From Nocardioides ganghwensis (GTDB lineage Bacteria; Actinomycetota; Actinomycetes; Propionibacteriales; Nocardioidaceae), in the NCBI RefSeq assembly GCF_014779655.1, contig NZ_JACXYX010000016.1, positions 1 through 64,000 of the forward strand: a DNA stretch of 64,000 bases, read 5' to 3'. A model generated the notes under the pieces. That model did no database searches. It was not told the origin of the DNA and was given only the letters and a program-made list of their open reading frames with translations. The position numbers and the translations under genes were made by a program. Of this stretch, positions 7,099 to 15,071 are shown piece after piece (positions within the stretch are counted from its first letter, which is position 1; every line of letters starts with the position of its first letter).

Positions 7099-7980
7099 GT
7101 GCCCGAGCTGCCCGAGGTCGAAGCCCTCGTCCAGGACCTGCGCGGACGCCTCGTGGGCCGCGCGATCAGCCGCGTCGACCTGACGGCGTTCAGCGCGCTC
7201 AAGACCTTCGACCCACCGCTCCAGGCGCTGCACGGCACGCTCGTCGACGACGTGACCCGCCACGGCAAGTTCCTCGACATCGACGCCAGCGGCGTGCACG
7301 TGGTCATCCACCTCGCCCGCGCCGGGTGGATCAGGTGGCGCGACGAGGTGCCCGAGCTGCCGGCGCGGCCCAACCCCAAGAACCCGCTGGCAGCCCGGAT
7401 CGTGATCGACGACCCGGACCTCGACGTCCGGCCCGGCCTCGACATCACCGAGGCCGGCACCAAGAAGGGCCTGGCGATCTACGTGGTGCGCGACCCCCAG
7501 GAGGTCGAGGGCATCGCGCGGCTCGGCCCCGACCCGCTCTCCGACGACTTCACGATCGACGTGCTGCGCCGGATCCTCGAGGCCGAGGGGCGCAAGCAGA
7601 TCAAGGGCGTGATGCGGATGCAATCGATCATCGCGGGGATCGGCAACGCCTACTCCGACGAGATCCTGCACGCCGCGCGGATGTCGCCCTTCAAGCCGGC
7701 CAACAGCCTCGACGACACCGAGCTCCAGACGCTGCACGACGCCGTGCGCGGCACGCTCGGCGACGCGGTCCGACGCTCGAGCGGCCTCGCCGCCAGCGAG
7801 CTCAAGGGCGAGAAGAAGAGCAACCTCGCCGTCCACGGCCGCACGGGCCAGGCGTGCCCGGTGTGCGGCGACGTGGTGCGCGAGGTGTCCTTCGCCGACT
7901 CGAGCCTGCAGTACTGCGCGACCTGCCAGACCGGCGGGAAGCCGCTCGCCGACCGGCGGATGTCGAAGCTGCTCAAGTAG
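7099..7980 (+). CDS. Fpg/Nei family DNA glycosylase / AP lyase
   Basis: A 293-residue base-excision repair enzyme. The mature N-terminus P-E-L-P-E-V-E supplies the catalytic Pro (Schiff base nucleophile) and Glu. The middle has the helix-two-turn-helix segment (G-I-G-N-A-Y-S-D-E-I-L-H-A-A) that grips DNA, and the C-terminus has a four-cysteine zinc finger (C-P-V-C ... C-A-T-C-Q-T-G-G-K). It excises oxidised bases; whether it is Fpg-like (8-oxoG) or Nei-like (oxidised pyrimidines) cannot be decided from these motifs. The usual C-terminal R in the finger loop appears as D-R-R. GTG 7099 is the only start that puts proline at position 2. Confidence 0.9.
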   Translation: MPELPEVEALVQDLRGRLVGRAISRVDLTAFSALKTFDPPLQALHGTLVDDVTRHGKFLDIDASGVHVVIHLARAGWIRWRDEVPELPARPNPKNPLAARIVIDDPDLDVRPGLDITEAGTKKGLAIYVVRDPQEVEGIARLGPDPLSDDFTIDVLRRILEAEGRKQIKGVMRMQSIIAGIGNAYSDEILHAARMSPFKPANSLDDTELQTLHDAVRGTLGDAVRRSSGLAASELKGEKKSNLAVHGRTGQACPVCGDVVREVSFADSSLQYCATCQTGGKPLADRRMSKLLK

Positions 7981-8009
7981 CCGGGTGGCCCCGGGGCCGG
8001 GACGCGCGG

Positions 8010-8078
8010 GAGGTGTCGGTCGGACTCACCCCCGTGAAGCCCGCCCGACACCTCTCAGCGTCAAGACTACCCTGACGC
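8010..8078. terminator. Bidirectional terminator region (two hairpins)
   Basis: Between two convergent genes, GAGGTGTCGG (8010-8019) pairs with CCGACACCTC (8045-8054), and GCGTCA (8058-8063) pairs with TGACGC (8073-8078). There is no T tract. Confidence 0.55.
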
Positions 8079-8089
8079 CGAAGATCGTC

Positions 8090-8479
8090 TCACGCAGTCG
8101 CGCCCTTGTCGCCCGACTTTCTGGCGAATCTCTCCCACGCGGCCTGGCGCGACACCCCGAGGGCGCGACCGATCTCGGCCCACGACACCTGACGGGTGCG
8201 CAGCAGGTCGACCCACTCGTGGGCGAACGCCGTGTTCTGCTCGGCGGAGGCCATGATCATCGGCAGGGTGGCGAGCAGCTCGGCGTCGGTCATCGACTCC
8301 CACGGGAACGCGCTGCGCGCCGCGGCCATGAGGTCCTCGTCGTGGAGCATCTCGTGGAAGTCGTCGACGCAGCGGGCGCACACCTGGGCTCCCAGGCCGC
8401 CGACCAGCGGCAGGTCCGTGCCGGGACCTCCGGGCTCGCCGCAGAACGAGCAGATCCTGCCCTCGCGTGTGACCGTCAT
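8090..8479 (-). CDS. ClpX-type zinc finger / helix-turn-helix protein
   Basis: A 129-residue protein with an N-terminal C4 zinc finger like that of ClpX (C-S-F-C-G ... V-C-A-R-C, residues 9-37) and a C-terminal helix-turn-helix (V-S-W-A-E-I-G-R-A-L-G-V-S-R-Q-A-A-W). No AAA domain is present, so it is not ClpX itself. The layout suggests a small DNA-binding regulator with a protein-interaction finger; the target is unknown. The ATG at 8479 has GGGAGGG about eight bases upstream and TACCAT as a possible -10 further up. It converges with the glycosylase gene across a hairpin region. Confidence 0.75.
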   Translation of the reverse strand: MTVTREGRICSFCGEPGGPGTDLPLVGGLGAQVCARCVDDFHEMLHDEDLMAAARSAFPWESMTDAELLATLPMIMASAEQNTAFAHEWVDLLRTRQVSWAEIGRALGVSRQAAWERFARKSGDKGATA

Positions 8480-8559
8480 GCCGCACCCTCCCTCTGCCTC
8501 GCCCGTGCGTCGATGGTACGGCCCGGTCCGCAGCCGTGGCCGCGGACCGGGGAACTGGA

Positions 8560-9057
8560 TCACTGCGTGGTCTCGGGCATCTCCAGCTCCGGCACCTCGA
8601 TGTCGTCCATCGGGTTGCCGCAGGTGTCGGTCACGTAGTCGCCGAAGGCCTCGGCCTGCCGCTGGACCTCCTCGGACGCCTCGGCACCGCCGTCGCCGAG
8701 CTCCTCGAGCTTCTCGGCGGAGAAGTCCGAGGCGTCGATCTCCTCGATCTGGTCGAGGACGGCCTCGAAACCTGCGCGGGCGTCGTCGGAGATGTCCTCC
8801 GGCGTGCCGACCTCCTCCATCCGGGTGCCCCAGTCCTTGACCGCCCGGGCCATGTCCTCGTCGCTGGGGACCTCCGGGGTGGTCATGTCGTCGGGCATCA
8901 GGTCGGTCAGCAGGCTGTTGGCGGCCTCGCAGAACCCGTCCTCGCTCGCGTCGCTCGGGGCGCCGCTGCCGCCGCCGCAGGCCGCGGTCACGGCGCCGAC
9001 CAGGAGGACGGCGCTGGTCAGGGTCAGGCGGGCACGGATGGTCGTCCGGTTGGTCAT
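8560..9057 (-). CDS. Secreted lipoprotein, hypothetical
   Basis: A 165-residue lipoprotein: a basic N-terminus, a hydrophobic core and a lipobox V-T-A-A-C with Cys 27. The mature part is strongly acidic and helical, beginning with a low-complexity G-G-G-S-G-A-P-S-D linker. One cysteine pair (F-C-E-A-A-N and D-T-C-G-N-P) brackets the domain and could form a disulfide. This outline (short lipoprotein, conserved early and late Cys, E/D-rich helices) is common in actinobacteria, but its function is unknown. It is the second gene after aat on the same strand, about 64 bases downstream. Confidence 0.75.
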   Translation of the reverse strand: MTNRTTIRARLTLTSAVLLVGAVTAACGGGSGAPSDASEDGFCEAANSLLTDLMPDDMTTPEVPSDEDMARAVKDWGTRMEEVGTPEDISDDARAGFEAVLDQIEEIDASDFSAEKLEELGDGGAEASEEVQRQAEAFGDYVTDTCGNPMDDIEVPELEMPETTQ

Positions 9058-9121
9058 CGGGATCCCCTCTGGTCGGACGCGGTCGTCGCGCCACGCTCGC
9101 CATACCCTCCCGTGGTCGTCC

Positions 9122-9817
9122 TCAATCGTCCAGCCGGAAGGCCGCGGGGGGCGGGAGGTCCACGCAGCGCCGGAGGGACTCGAGGTACTCCGCGCGCGGC
9201 CGGCGTACGACCCCGAGCGAGGCCAGGTGGGGGGTCTGCCACTGCACGTCGAGCACGCGCCGGTCGGCGTGCTCGTCGCGCAGCAGGTCGACGAGCGCGA
9301 CGAGGGCGACCTTGGAGGCGTCCCGCTCGCGGTGGAACATCGACTCCCCGGCGAACAGCCCTCCGACGGCGACGCCGTAGAGGCCACCGGCCAACCGGCC
9401 GTCGCGCCACGCCTCGACCGAGTGCGCCCAGCCGAGGCGGTGCAGGCGCCCGTACGCCTGCCGGAACTCCCCGGTGATCCAGCCGTCCGGGCGGTCCGGG
9501 CTGCCGCAGGCGGCCATGACCTCGTCGAACGCGGTGTCGACGCGGATCTCGAAGTCGCGCACCGAGCGGCGCAGCGACCGGGAGACGCGGAGGCCGTCGA
9601 GCGGCAGGACGCCCCGCTCCACCGGGGAGAACCAGCCGAGGTGCTCCTCGGCGTCGAGCGTCACCGGCATCGGGAACAGGCCGAGGCCGTACGCCGTCAC
9701 CAGCGTGCCCGGCTCCAGGTCGGCGCCCAGGGCGACGAGGTCGTCGTCGGGGTCCCACGTCGAGTGCGGGGGGAAGGCCCACGGCGTCGGAGCGGGGGCG
9801 ATGGGCACGATTCGCAC
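9122..9817 (-). CDS. aat: Leucyl/phenylalanyl-tRNA-protein transferase
   Basis: A 231-residue Aat enzyme, which adds Leu or Phe from tRNA to proteins with N-terminal Lys/Arg and so feeds the N-end rule pathway to ClpS/ClpAP-type proteases. Family motifs are the N-terminal F-P-P-H-S-T-W-D-P-D-D-D-L-V-A-L-G-A-D-L, G-L-F-P-M-P, L-G-W-F-S-P-V-E-R-G, G-W-A-H-S-V-E-A-W, F-A-G-E-S-M-F-H and D-V-Q-W. I prefer GTG 9817: the TTG at 9829 would have its AAAGG too close. It may be transcribed with the lipoprotein downstream. Confidence 0.92.
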   Translation of the reverse strand: MRIVPIAPAPTPWAFPPHSTWDPDDDLVALGADLEPGTLVTAYGLGLFPMPVTLDAEEHLGWFSPVERGVLPLDGLRVSRSLRRSVRDFEIRVDTAFDEVMAACGSPDRPDGWITGEFRQAYGRLHRLGWAHSVEAWRDGRLAGGLYGVAVGGLFAGESMFHRERDASKVALVALVDLLRDEHADRRVLDVQWQTPHLASLGVVRRPRAEYLESLRRCVDLPPPAAFRLDD

Positions 9818-9882
9818 GGTAGCCAACAACCTTTCACGCCGGGGCGTCGTCTACCCCTCGACGACCTACTCGGAGGACTGAC

Positions 9883-11283
9883 ATGGGACACGCCGCCACC
9901 CGGACCACCCTGACCGCGCTCGCCGTACTGGCCGTACTGGCCGTACTGGCCGTGACCACCGTCGGCCCCGTCGCCACCTCTCCTGCGTCGGCGGCGGTGA
10001 CCTGCGACGGCAAGGCCGCCACCATCGTGGTGCCGGCGCCGGTGGAGCCGATCACCGACGCGACGGAGACGACGGCGGTCACTGGCACCACCGGTGACGA
10101 CGTCATCGTCGGGACGGACGCCCGCGACACCATCGACGGCGGCGCCGGGAACGACACGATCTGCGCGCTCGGCGGTGACGACACCGTCCGCGGCGGTGCG
10201 GGCGACGACCGGCTGTTCGGCGGCCTCGACGGGGTCTACGTCGCCGACGACGACTTCTGGGGCGACGTGGTGGTCCCCGGCCCGGGTGACGACCACGTCG
10301 ACCTCGGCCACGACCCCCAGGGCGCGGACCTCTGGTACGGGGACTCGATCTACCTCGACCGGCTGTCGTTCCGTGACGCCGCCGGACCCGTGACCGTCGA
10401 CATGGCGGCGGGCACGGCGACCGGCGAGGGCGACGACACGATCGCCCCGGTGGTGCTCGGGGCGGGCATCGAGGGATCGCCGCACGACGACGTGCTCAGC
10501 GGCACCGACCTGGACGACCAGATCGACGCGGGCGGGGGCGACGACCTCGTCGAGGGCCGCGGTGGCGACGACCTCGTCGAGGCGGACCGGCTCTACTCCG
10601 GCATGCCTAGCCCCCCGGCCGCGCAGCCGGGTGACGACGTCGTCCACGGCGGTCCCGGCAGCGACGAGGTCAACGGCGGCCACGGCGTCGACGAGCTGCA
10701 CGGGGACGGTGGCGGCGACGTGGTCCGCGTGGAGGACGCCGAGCAGGGTACGCGCGTCCTCGGCGGCCCGGGGCGCGACGGCCTCGGCTCCTGGAGCTTC
10801 CGCAACAGCGGGCGCGCGACGTTCGTCGGCGGCGGCGGTGACGACGTCTTCCAGCCGGCGATCAAGGGCGCGGGCGACAAGGTCGTCGTGCGGGGCGGCG
10901 GCGGCGCCGACCGCATCGCGCCGAGCGGGTCGCTGCGCGCCGCACCCCACGGCAGCCGCGTCACGATCGACGCCCGGCGCGGGACCTACCGGATGAAGGT
11001 CGGAACGTCGGTCCGCTTCTCCTCGGTGACCTCCTTCGGGTGGGAGGGCAGCACCGAGACCCGGCTCCACTTCCGCGGGTCGGGCCGGGCCGAGGCCTTG
11101 GCGCTCACCGAGCAGTACGGCCCCGTGCACGCCGTCGGCGGTGGCGGCGCCGACCGGCTCGAGGGCGGCTGGGGACGCGACCTGCTCGACGGGGGCGCGG
11201 GGCGCGACACCCTCGACGGGGACAAGGGCCGGGACCGGTGCCTGCGTGGCGAGCGGCTGCGGGACTGCGAGGCGCGCCGCTGA
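9883..11283 (+). CDS. Secreted RTX-type calcium-binding repeat protein
   Basis: A 466-residue exported protein. The signal peptide is unusually repetitive, encoded by three copies of the 9-mer GCCGTACTG (9923-9949), and ends A-S-A-A. The mature part holds hemolysin-type nonapeptide repeats in at least three blocks (G-T-T-G-D-D-V-I-V-G-T-D, D-G-G-A-G-N-D-T-I, R-G-G-A-G-D-D-R-L-F-G-G, and a last block near residues 430-455). These form Ca2+-loaded parallel beta-rolls. Unlike Gram-negative RTX proteins it has a Sec signal and no type I secretion genes nearby. No enzymatic domain is seen; a cell-surface or structural role is inferred. GGAGGA lies five bases before ATG 9883. Confidence 0.85.
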   Translation: MGHAATRTTLTALAVLAVLAVLAVTTVGPVATSPASAAVTCDGKAATIVVPAPVEPITDATETTAVTGTTGDDVIVGTDARDTIDGGAGNDTICALGGDDTVRGGAGDDRLFGGLDGVYVADDDFWGDVVVPGPGDDHVDLGHDPQGADLWYGDSIYLDRLSFRDAAGPVTVDMAAGTATGEGDDTIAPVVLGAGIEGSPHDDVLSGTDLDDQIDAGGGDDLVEGRGGDDLVEADRLYSGMPSPPAAQPGDDVVHGGPGSDEVNGGHGVDELHGDGGGDVVRVEDAEQGTRVLGGPGRDGLGSWSFRNSGRATFVGGGGDDVFQPAIKGAGDKVVVRGGGGADRIAPSGSLRAAPHGSRVTIDARRGTYRMKVGTSVRFSSVTSFGWEGSTETRLHFRGSGRAEALALTEQYGPVHAVGGGGADRLEGGWGRDLLDGGAGRDTLDGDKGRDRCLRGERLRDCEARR

Positions 11284-11308
11284 GCCCGGGGGGCGCGACC
11301 CCGCGACG

Positions 11309-11314
11309 TACGAT
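11309..11314 (+). promoter_or_regulatory. -10 element of EcsC gene, leaderless
   Basis: TACGAT is followed by six bases and then ATG 11321. Confidence 0.5.
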
Positions 11315-11320
11315 CACGGC

Positions 11321-11998
11321 ATGGGCTTGAAGCAGACCGTCGGGCGTCAGCTCGCGCCGAAGATCCAGGAGCTCACCCCGGGGCTGAGCGCGGGCTTCGT
11401 GCGCGAGGCGCTCAACCGCGCGATCGACGGCATCGGACCGCTGGCACCCGCGGCGGACGCCGCCGACAAGCAGCTGCGTGAGCAGCGCGGCAACGTCGAG
11501 CGGGCGATCCACGAGGTCATCGAGAACAACGTGCGCATCGCCGGCGCGCAGGGCTTCGCCACCAACGTCGGCGGCCTGGTGACCATGGCGGTGGCGATCC
11601 CGGCCAACGTGACCGGTCTCGCGGTGATCCAGTGCCGGATGGTGGCGGGCATCGCGCACCTGCGCGGGCACGACCTGACCGACCCCCGCGTCCGAAACGC
11701 GATCCTCGCGCTGCTGCTCGGCGAGGAGCACGTCACCGAGATGGTGAAGAAGAAGAAGCTCCCCGCGACGCCGATGGCGCTCGCCACCGCGCCGGTGCAC
11801 GACCCGTCCATCGACGGCACCATCTCCGCCGTCGTGGCCTCGGACATCTTCACCCGGGTCGTGGGCAAGCGGCTCGCGACCACCGTCGGGCGCCGGGTGC
11901 CGGTGATCGGCGGCGTCGTCGGGATGGGTGCCGACGCCTTCGCGACGTGGAAGGTCGGGAGGTACGCCGACCGCGAGCTGCTGCCACGCCGGCGCTGA
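11321..11998 (+). CDS. EcsC family protein
   Basis: A 225-residue protein matching the EcsC family outline: a central hydrophobic stretch with V-T-M-A-V-A-I-P-A-N-V-T-G-L-A-V-I-Q-C-R-M followed by I-A-H-L-R-G-H-D-L, and a second glycine-rich hydrophobic segment near the C-terminus (V-P-V-I-G-G-V-V-G-M-G-A-D-A). EcsC was named from the B. subtilis ecs locus; its biochemical role is not settled. A patch of four lysines (V-K-K-K-K-L) sits before the C-terminal third. Unlike in Bacillus there are no ecsA/ecsB transporter genes nearby. The start is set by TACGAT six bases upstream. Confidence 0.8.
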   Translation: MGLKQTVGRQLAPKIQELTPGLSAGFVREALNRAIDGIGPLAPAADAADKQLREQRGNVERAIHEVIENNVRIAGAQGFATNVGGLVTMAVAIPANVTGLAVIQCRMVAGIAHLRGHDLTDPRVRNAILALLLGEEHVTEMVKKKKLPATPMALATAPVHDPSIDGTISAVVASDIFTRVVGKRLATTVGRRVPVIGGVVGMGADAFATWKVGRYADRELLPRRR

Positions 11999-12019
11999 CC
12001 GCGGCCCCGCTCCCGACAC

Positions 12020-12790
12020 CTACGGCAGCCGGTCGACGGCCGTTGTGACGAACGTGCCGACGTCCTCGGTCGTGAAGGAGGGCTGCACCCCGTCGCCCGC
12101 CACGATGTCGACCACCTGCAGGCTCATCAGGACCGGTCCCCGGCGCACCACGGCGTTGTGCAGCAGCCAGTACGCCCCACCGCCGGCCTCCTCCATGGTC
12201 GTCAGCTCTCCGAAGCGGTCCTCGCCGACGGCCGGGAGGCTCATCGGCTCGGCCGTGCCCGCGCCCTCCTCCCCGGCCGGGATCGCACCCTCGCAGGCAC
12301 GCATCCCGTCACGCAGCGCGTCGAAGGTCGCCTCCACCTCGGCGGGTTCGCCGGCCATCAGGAACTCCTGGACGAAGACCAGGTGGCCGCGTCGATCGCC
12401 TGCAGCCATGTCGAGGGGGTCCGGCTCGGACTGGTCGAGCTGCCGGAACGCCTGCCACCGCAGCGCCTCCGCGGCTGCCCGGGAGTCCTCGCTCGCCTTC
12501 TCGCAGAGCTCGATCCTGGGGAGCATCTCCTGCTGGGCCTCGGACACCACCCCGCTGACCGCGGCTTCCTCGTCCGGGGGGACGTTGACGGTCCAGGTGC
12601 CCTCGTAGGCGTCCGTCGTCACGAGCGCGGCGGCCAGCTCCTCGGCGGTCGGGACGGCCACCTGCGGGGAGGAGGGCGAGGAGGTGGGAGAGGCGCCGTA
12701 CGGTCCCGGCCCGGCGCCGTCTCCCCCGCAGCCGCCCAGCAGCAGGACGACGGCCGCGGTCAGGGCGAGGACGGAGCGGGAGCGCCTCAT
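12020..12790 (-). CDS. Secreted lipoprotein, hypothetical
   Basis: A 256-residue lipoprotein with lipobox L-L-L-G-G-C near residue 21, then a Pro/Ser-rich linker (S-P-T-S-S-P-S-S-P) and a globular domain of about 200 residues containing paired cysteines (E-L-C-E-K and R-A-C-E-G). The domain looks like the PknH-sensor-type or LpqN-type extracellular fold by pattern (repeated F..L..G...C and late V-L-M-S-L-Q-V-V-D-I-V), but I cannot assign it. Its ATG overlaps the stop of the preceding membrane-protein frame by four bases (ATGA, 12787-12790), so the two are translationally coupled. Confidence 0.7.
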   Translation of the reverse strand: MRRSRSVLALTAAVVLLLGGCGGDGAGPGPYGASPTSSPSSPQVAVPTAEELAAALVTTDAYEGTWTVNVPPDEEAAVSGVVSEAQQEMLPRIELCEKASEDSRAAAEALRWQAFRQLDQSEPDPLDMAAGDRRGHLVFVQEFLMAGEPAEVEATFDALRDGMRACEGAIPAGEEGAGTAEPMSLPAVGEDRFGELTTMEEAGGGAYWLLHNAVVRRGPVLMSLQVVDIVAGDGVQPSFTTEDVGTFVTTAVDRLP

Positions 12791-13388
12791 CGTGACACCG
12801 TCTCGGGCTCGTCGTCCGCCGCGCTGTCGGCGTCCGGCGGCGCGGGACCTCCGGGCGAGGAGCCTCGCCCCGGCGGTTCGGCCAGCAGGAACAGCGCCCC
12901 GACCAGCAGCATCCAGAGCACCACGCCCGCGTTCGCGAACCCCGGTCCCGGGGGCAGGGCGCCGGTCTCGTGCATGACCACGTTGACGACCAGCGCCACG
13001 AGCTGGACCAGCGCGACACCCGCGAGGAGCATCCCGGCGCGACCCGTACGGCGCACGGCGAGGAAGCTCACCGCGATGACGAGCGCCAGGTCCACCACCG
13101 TCACCACCGGGCCCCACTCGTCGCTCGGGACGACGTCGAGGAACGCGTCGGTGACGGCGAACACGGTGACCGCCGCGGCAGCGACGAGGAGCACGCGCGC
13201 AGCCGGCTCCGGGCGTCGCAGCGCGTAGCGGCTCAGGACGGCCGTCGGGACGACCCACAGGGCCGTGACCGGGTCGCGACCCACAGGGGCCAGTCGGTGA
13301 AGGCGTACCCGGCTGCGAAGACGCAGCCGGCGAGGCCGACGCCCACACCGAGGACCAGACCCGTCCACCTCAGGATCCTGGCGAACAT
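12787..13388 (-). pseudogene. Membrane protein gene with apparent frameshift
   Basis: ATG 13388, preceded by GAGGG, opens a frame with a first membrane helix (L-R-W-T-G-L-V-L-G-V-G-V-G-L-A-G) and F-A-A-G-Y-A-F-T-D-W, but this frame stops at 13233 after 51 residues. The rest of the protein (D-P-V-T-A-L-W-V-V-P-T, then four hydrophobic helices) continues in another frame to 12787. The frames join cleanly near 13265-13285 if one base is restored, giving 603 bases or 200 residues. This is either a real inactivating deletion or a sequencing error. If the second frame starts on its own, it lacks helix one. It lies between a small membrane protein and a lipoprotein in a compact operon. Confidence 0.6.
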
Positions 13389-13399
13389 CACGCTCACCC

Positions 13400-13753
13400 T
13401 CAGCCGCTCATCCAGCCCAGGCCCTCCGCGACCTGTTGCAGCATCAGGGCCGTCAGCAGTGCGCCGACGACGACGGCGGCGACCACCGACCACCCGTGGT
13501 CGTGGTGACGGATCCGGGCGACCAGGCCGACGACGGTCGAAGCAGCCGCACTCGCCAGGATCGCGAAGCCGGCAGCGGTGAGGAGCCAGTTGTCACTGAA
13601 GCTCTCGGCCCGCTCCAACCCTGCCGAGAAGGCGATCGCGGTCGCCACGGTGCCGCCGAGGGCCAGTCCGGCGAGGGACAGCGCCCACGTGCCCGTCCGG
13701 GTCACGGGCGCCCAGTGCATGCCACGGTGGGCGTGCGACGGTGTCGTCATCAT
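13400..13753 (-). CDS. Small membrane protein, hypothetical
   Basis: A 117-residue protein with three predicted membrane helices (around residues 22-42, 55-75 and 90-108). The cytoplasmic-looking N-terminus is His-rich (S-H-A-H-R-G-M-H), and a second His cluster (R-H-H-D-H-G-W) lies between helices two and three; together they might bind a metal, but this is speculation. ATG 13753 is chosen because GGGAGG lies eight bases upstream; a GTG at 13762 would overlap that site. It is the first gene of a minus-strand operon with the frameshifted membrane protein (11-base gap) and the lipoprotein. Confidence 0.6.
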   Translation of the reverse strand: MMTTPSHAHRGMHWAPVTRTGTWALSLAGLALGGTVATAIAFSAGLERAESFSDNWLLTAAGFAILASAAASTVVGLVARIRHHDHGWSVVAAVVVGALLTALMLQQVAEGLGWMSG

Positions 13754-13877
13754 CGAACTCACCTCCCGAGGGCCCGCTCGGCTCTCGGGCAGGTGCCCTC
13801 GACTTCACCGTAGGCCCCCTCGCGGGACCGCGTCAGGGTCGAAGGTCACGAGGTGACCGGGCGGTCCACGGCCTCCG

Positions 13878-15071
13878 TCAGCCGGTGCGCCCGCGCAGTC
13901 GCCGGTAGGCGTCGAGCGTGCCGCGACCTGCGGGACTGCCCTCGAGCGTGGTGACCACCTTGCGCCTCGCCCGGTACGCCGGGGTGAGGCGGGCCCGGTC
14001 CCGCTCCTCGCGCGCCTCCCGCAGCTCCTCGTGCAGCCGCTCCTCCACCGCACGCAGCCGCGCGGCCTCGACCAGCAGGGCGCCGATCGCGTCGAGGGCG
14101 GGTGGCAGCAGCTCGTCGGCGCCCACCGCGTCGGGGTCGGCGTACGGGCCGGGCTCGGGGCCGAGCAGGTCGTCGAGCGACCCGACGACGTCGTAGCCGC
14201 GGTCGGCGAGCACCTCGATCCAGCCCTGCGACAGCTCCCGCGCCCACGCGTGGTCGGCCGGCGGGAGGCCCAGCCGGGCCGAGGCCACGCCGCGCGAGAG
14301 GGTCTGGTGGGCGAGCGTCTCGCGCACGAGCGGCCGGTAGTCCGGCGGGGCGATGACCGAGGTGACGCGCTCGTTGACGGTGCGCAGCAGCGCGGTCTCG
14401 GGCACGCCGAGCGACGGGTTCTCCCGCTCGGCGGTCAGGTCGAGCGGCAGGTCGTCGAGGCCGAAGGTCCGCGAGAACCGTCGCCAGAGCTCGCCCCGGT
14501 CGGAGCCGGACGGCGGCAGCGTGACGAGGTGCACGTGCTCGGGCGGGAGGGAGGAGCCCCACCGTTCGAGGATGTCCGGGATCTCCTGCACGGCCCAGAA
14601 CCAGGAGCCGATCCGGGAGTCGCGCTCGGGGTCGCGGATGGTGCGCAGGAACCGGCCGTAGGTGATGTGGCTGCGGTGCTTGACGTTCTCCTGCCACTCC
14701 GCGGGGATCTGGCGCACGAGGTCGCGCACGGACAGCACGAGGTGGACCTCGGCGTCGCCCAGCGAGGCGAGGGCGCGCTCGACCTGGGTGGGCGTGGCGC
14801 GCGCGAAGATCTCGTGGCTGATGATCGAGGTCCCGTGCCAGTCCCGCACCTGCTCGGCGAGCCGGTCCCACGCGCCGACGGCCTCGGTCTCGATGCCGCC
14901 CCAGGGCAGCGTCATCAGGTCGAGCGCGGCGAGGAAGTGGGCGTCGAAGCGGTCGGCCGGGTAGAGGATGTCGTGCTCGCGCAGCACGGCCTGGTTGCGG
15001 AAGAGGACGTCCTGGAGGTAGGACGTGCCGGTCTTCGGGCAGCCCACGTGCAGCAGCACCCGCCTGCTCAC
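13878..15071 (-). CDS. Sulfotransferase-like protein A
   Basis: A 397-residue P-loop sulfotransferase. The PAPS 5'-phosphosulfate loop is C-P-K-T-G-T-S-Y-L-Q (residues 11-20). The I-S-H-E-I-F segment and V-L-S-V-R-D-L, with the Arg expected to contact the 3'-phosphate, follow. The C-terminal 50 residues are a charged coiled coil (R-L-H-E-E-L-R-E-A-R-E-E-R-D-R-A-R) and a basic tail, suggesting association with a partner or with a surface polymer. It is the last of three overlapping paralogous genes; its GTG 15071 overlaps the stop of the middle gene (GTGA). Likely acceptors are cell-surface glycans or lipids, not established. No PAPS synthesis genes are in the window. Confidence 0.8.
   Translation of the reverse strand: MSRRVLLHVGCPKTGTSYLQDVLFRNQAVLREHDILYPADRFDAHFLAALDLMTLPWGGIETEAVGAWDRLAEQVRDWHGTSIISHEIFARATPTQVERALASLGDAEVHLVLSVRDLVRQIPAEWQENVKHRSHITYGRFLRTIRDPERDSRIGSWFWAVQEIPDILERWGSSLPPEHVHLVTLPPSGSDRGELWRRFSRTFGLDDLPLDLTAERENPSLGVPETALLRTVNERVTSVIAPPDYRPLVRETLAHQTLSRGVASARLGLPPADHAWARELSQGWIEVLADRGYDVVGSLDDLLGPEPGPYADPDAVGADELLPPALDAIGALLVEAARLRAVEERLHEELREAREERDRARLTPAYRARRKVVTTLEGSPAGRGTLDAYRRLRGRTG

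Noticed and set aside
13233..13493. An 86-codon frame overlapping the membrane-protein gene as an independent gene
   Set aside because: Its C-terminal half after F-T-D-W is unrelated basic sequence; the first helix is better explained as the start of the frameshifted gene.
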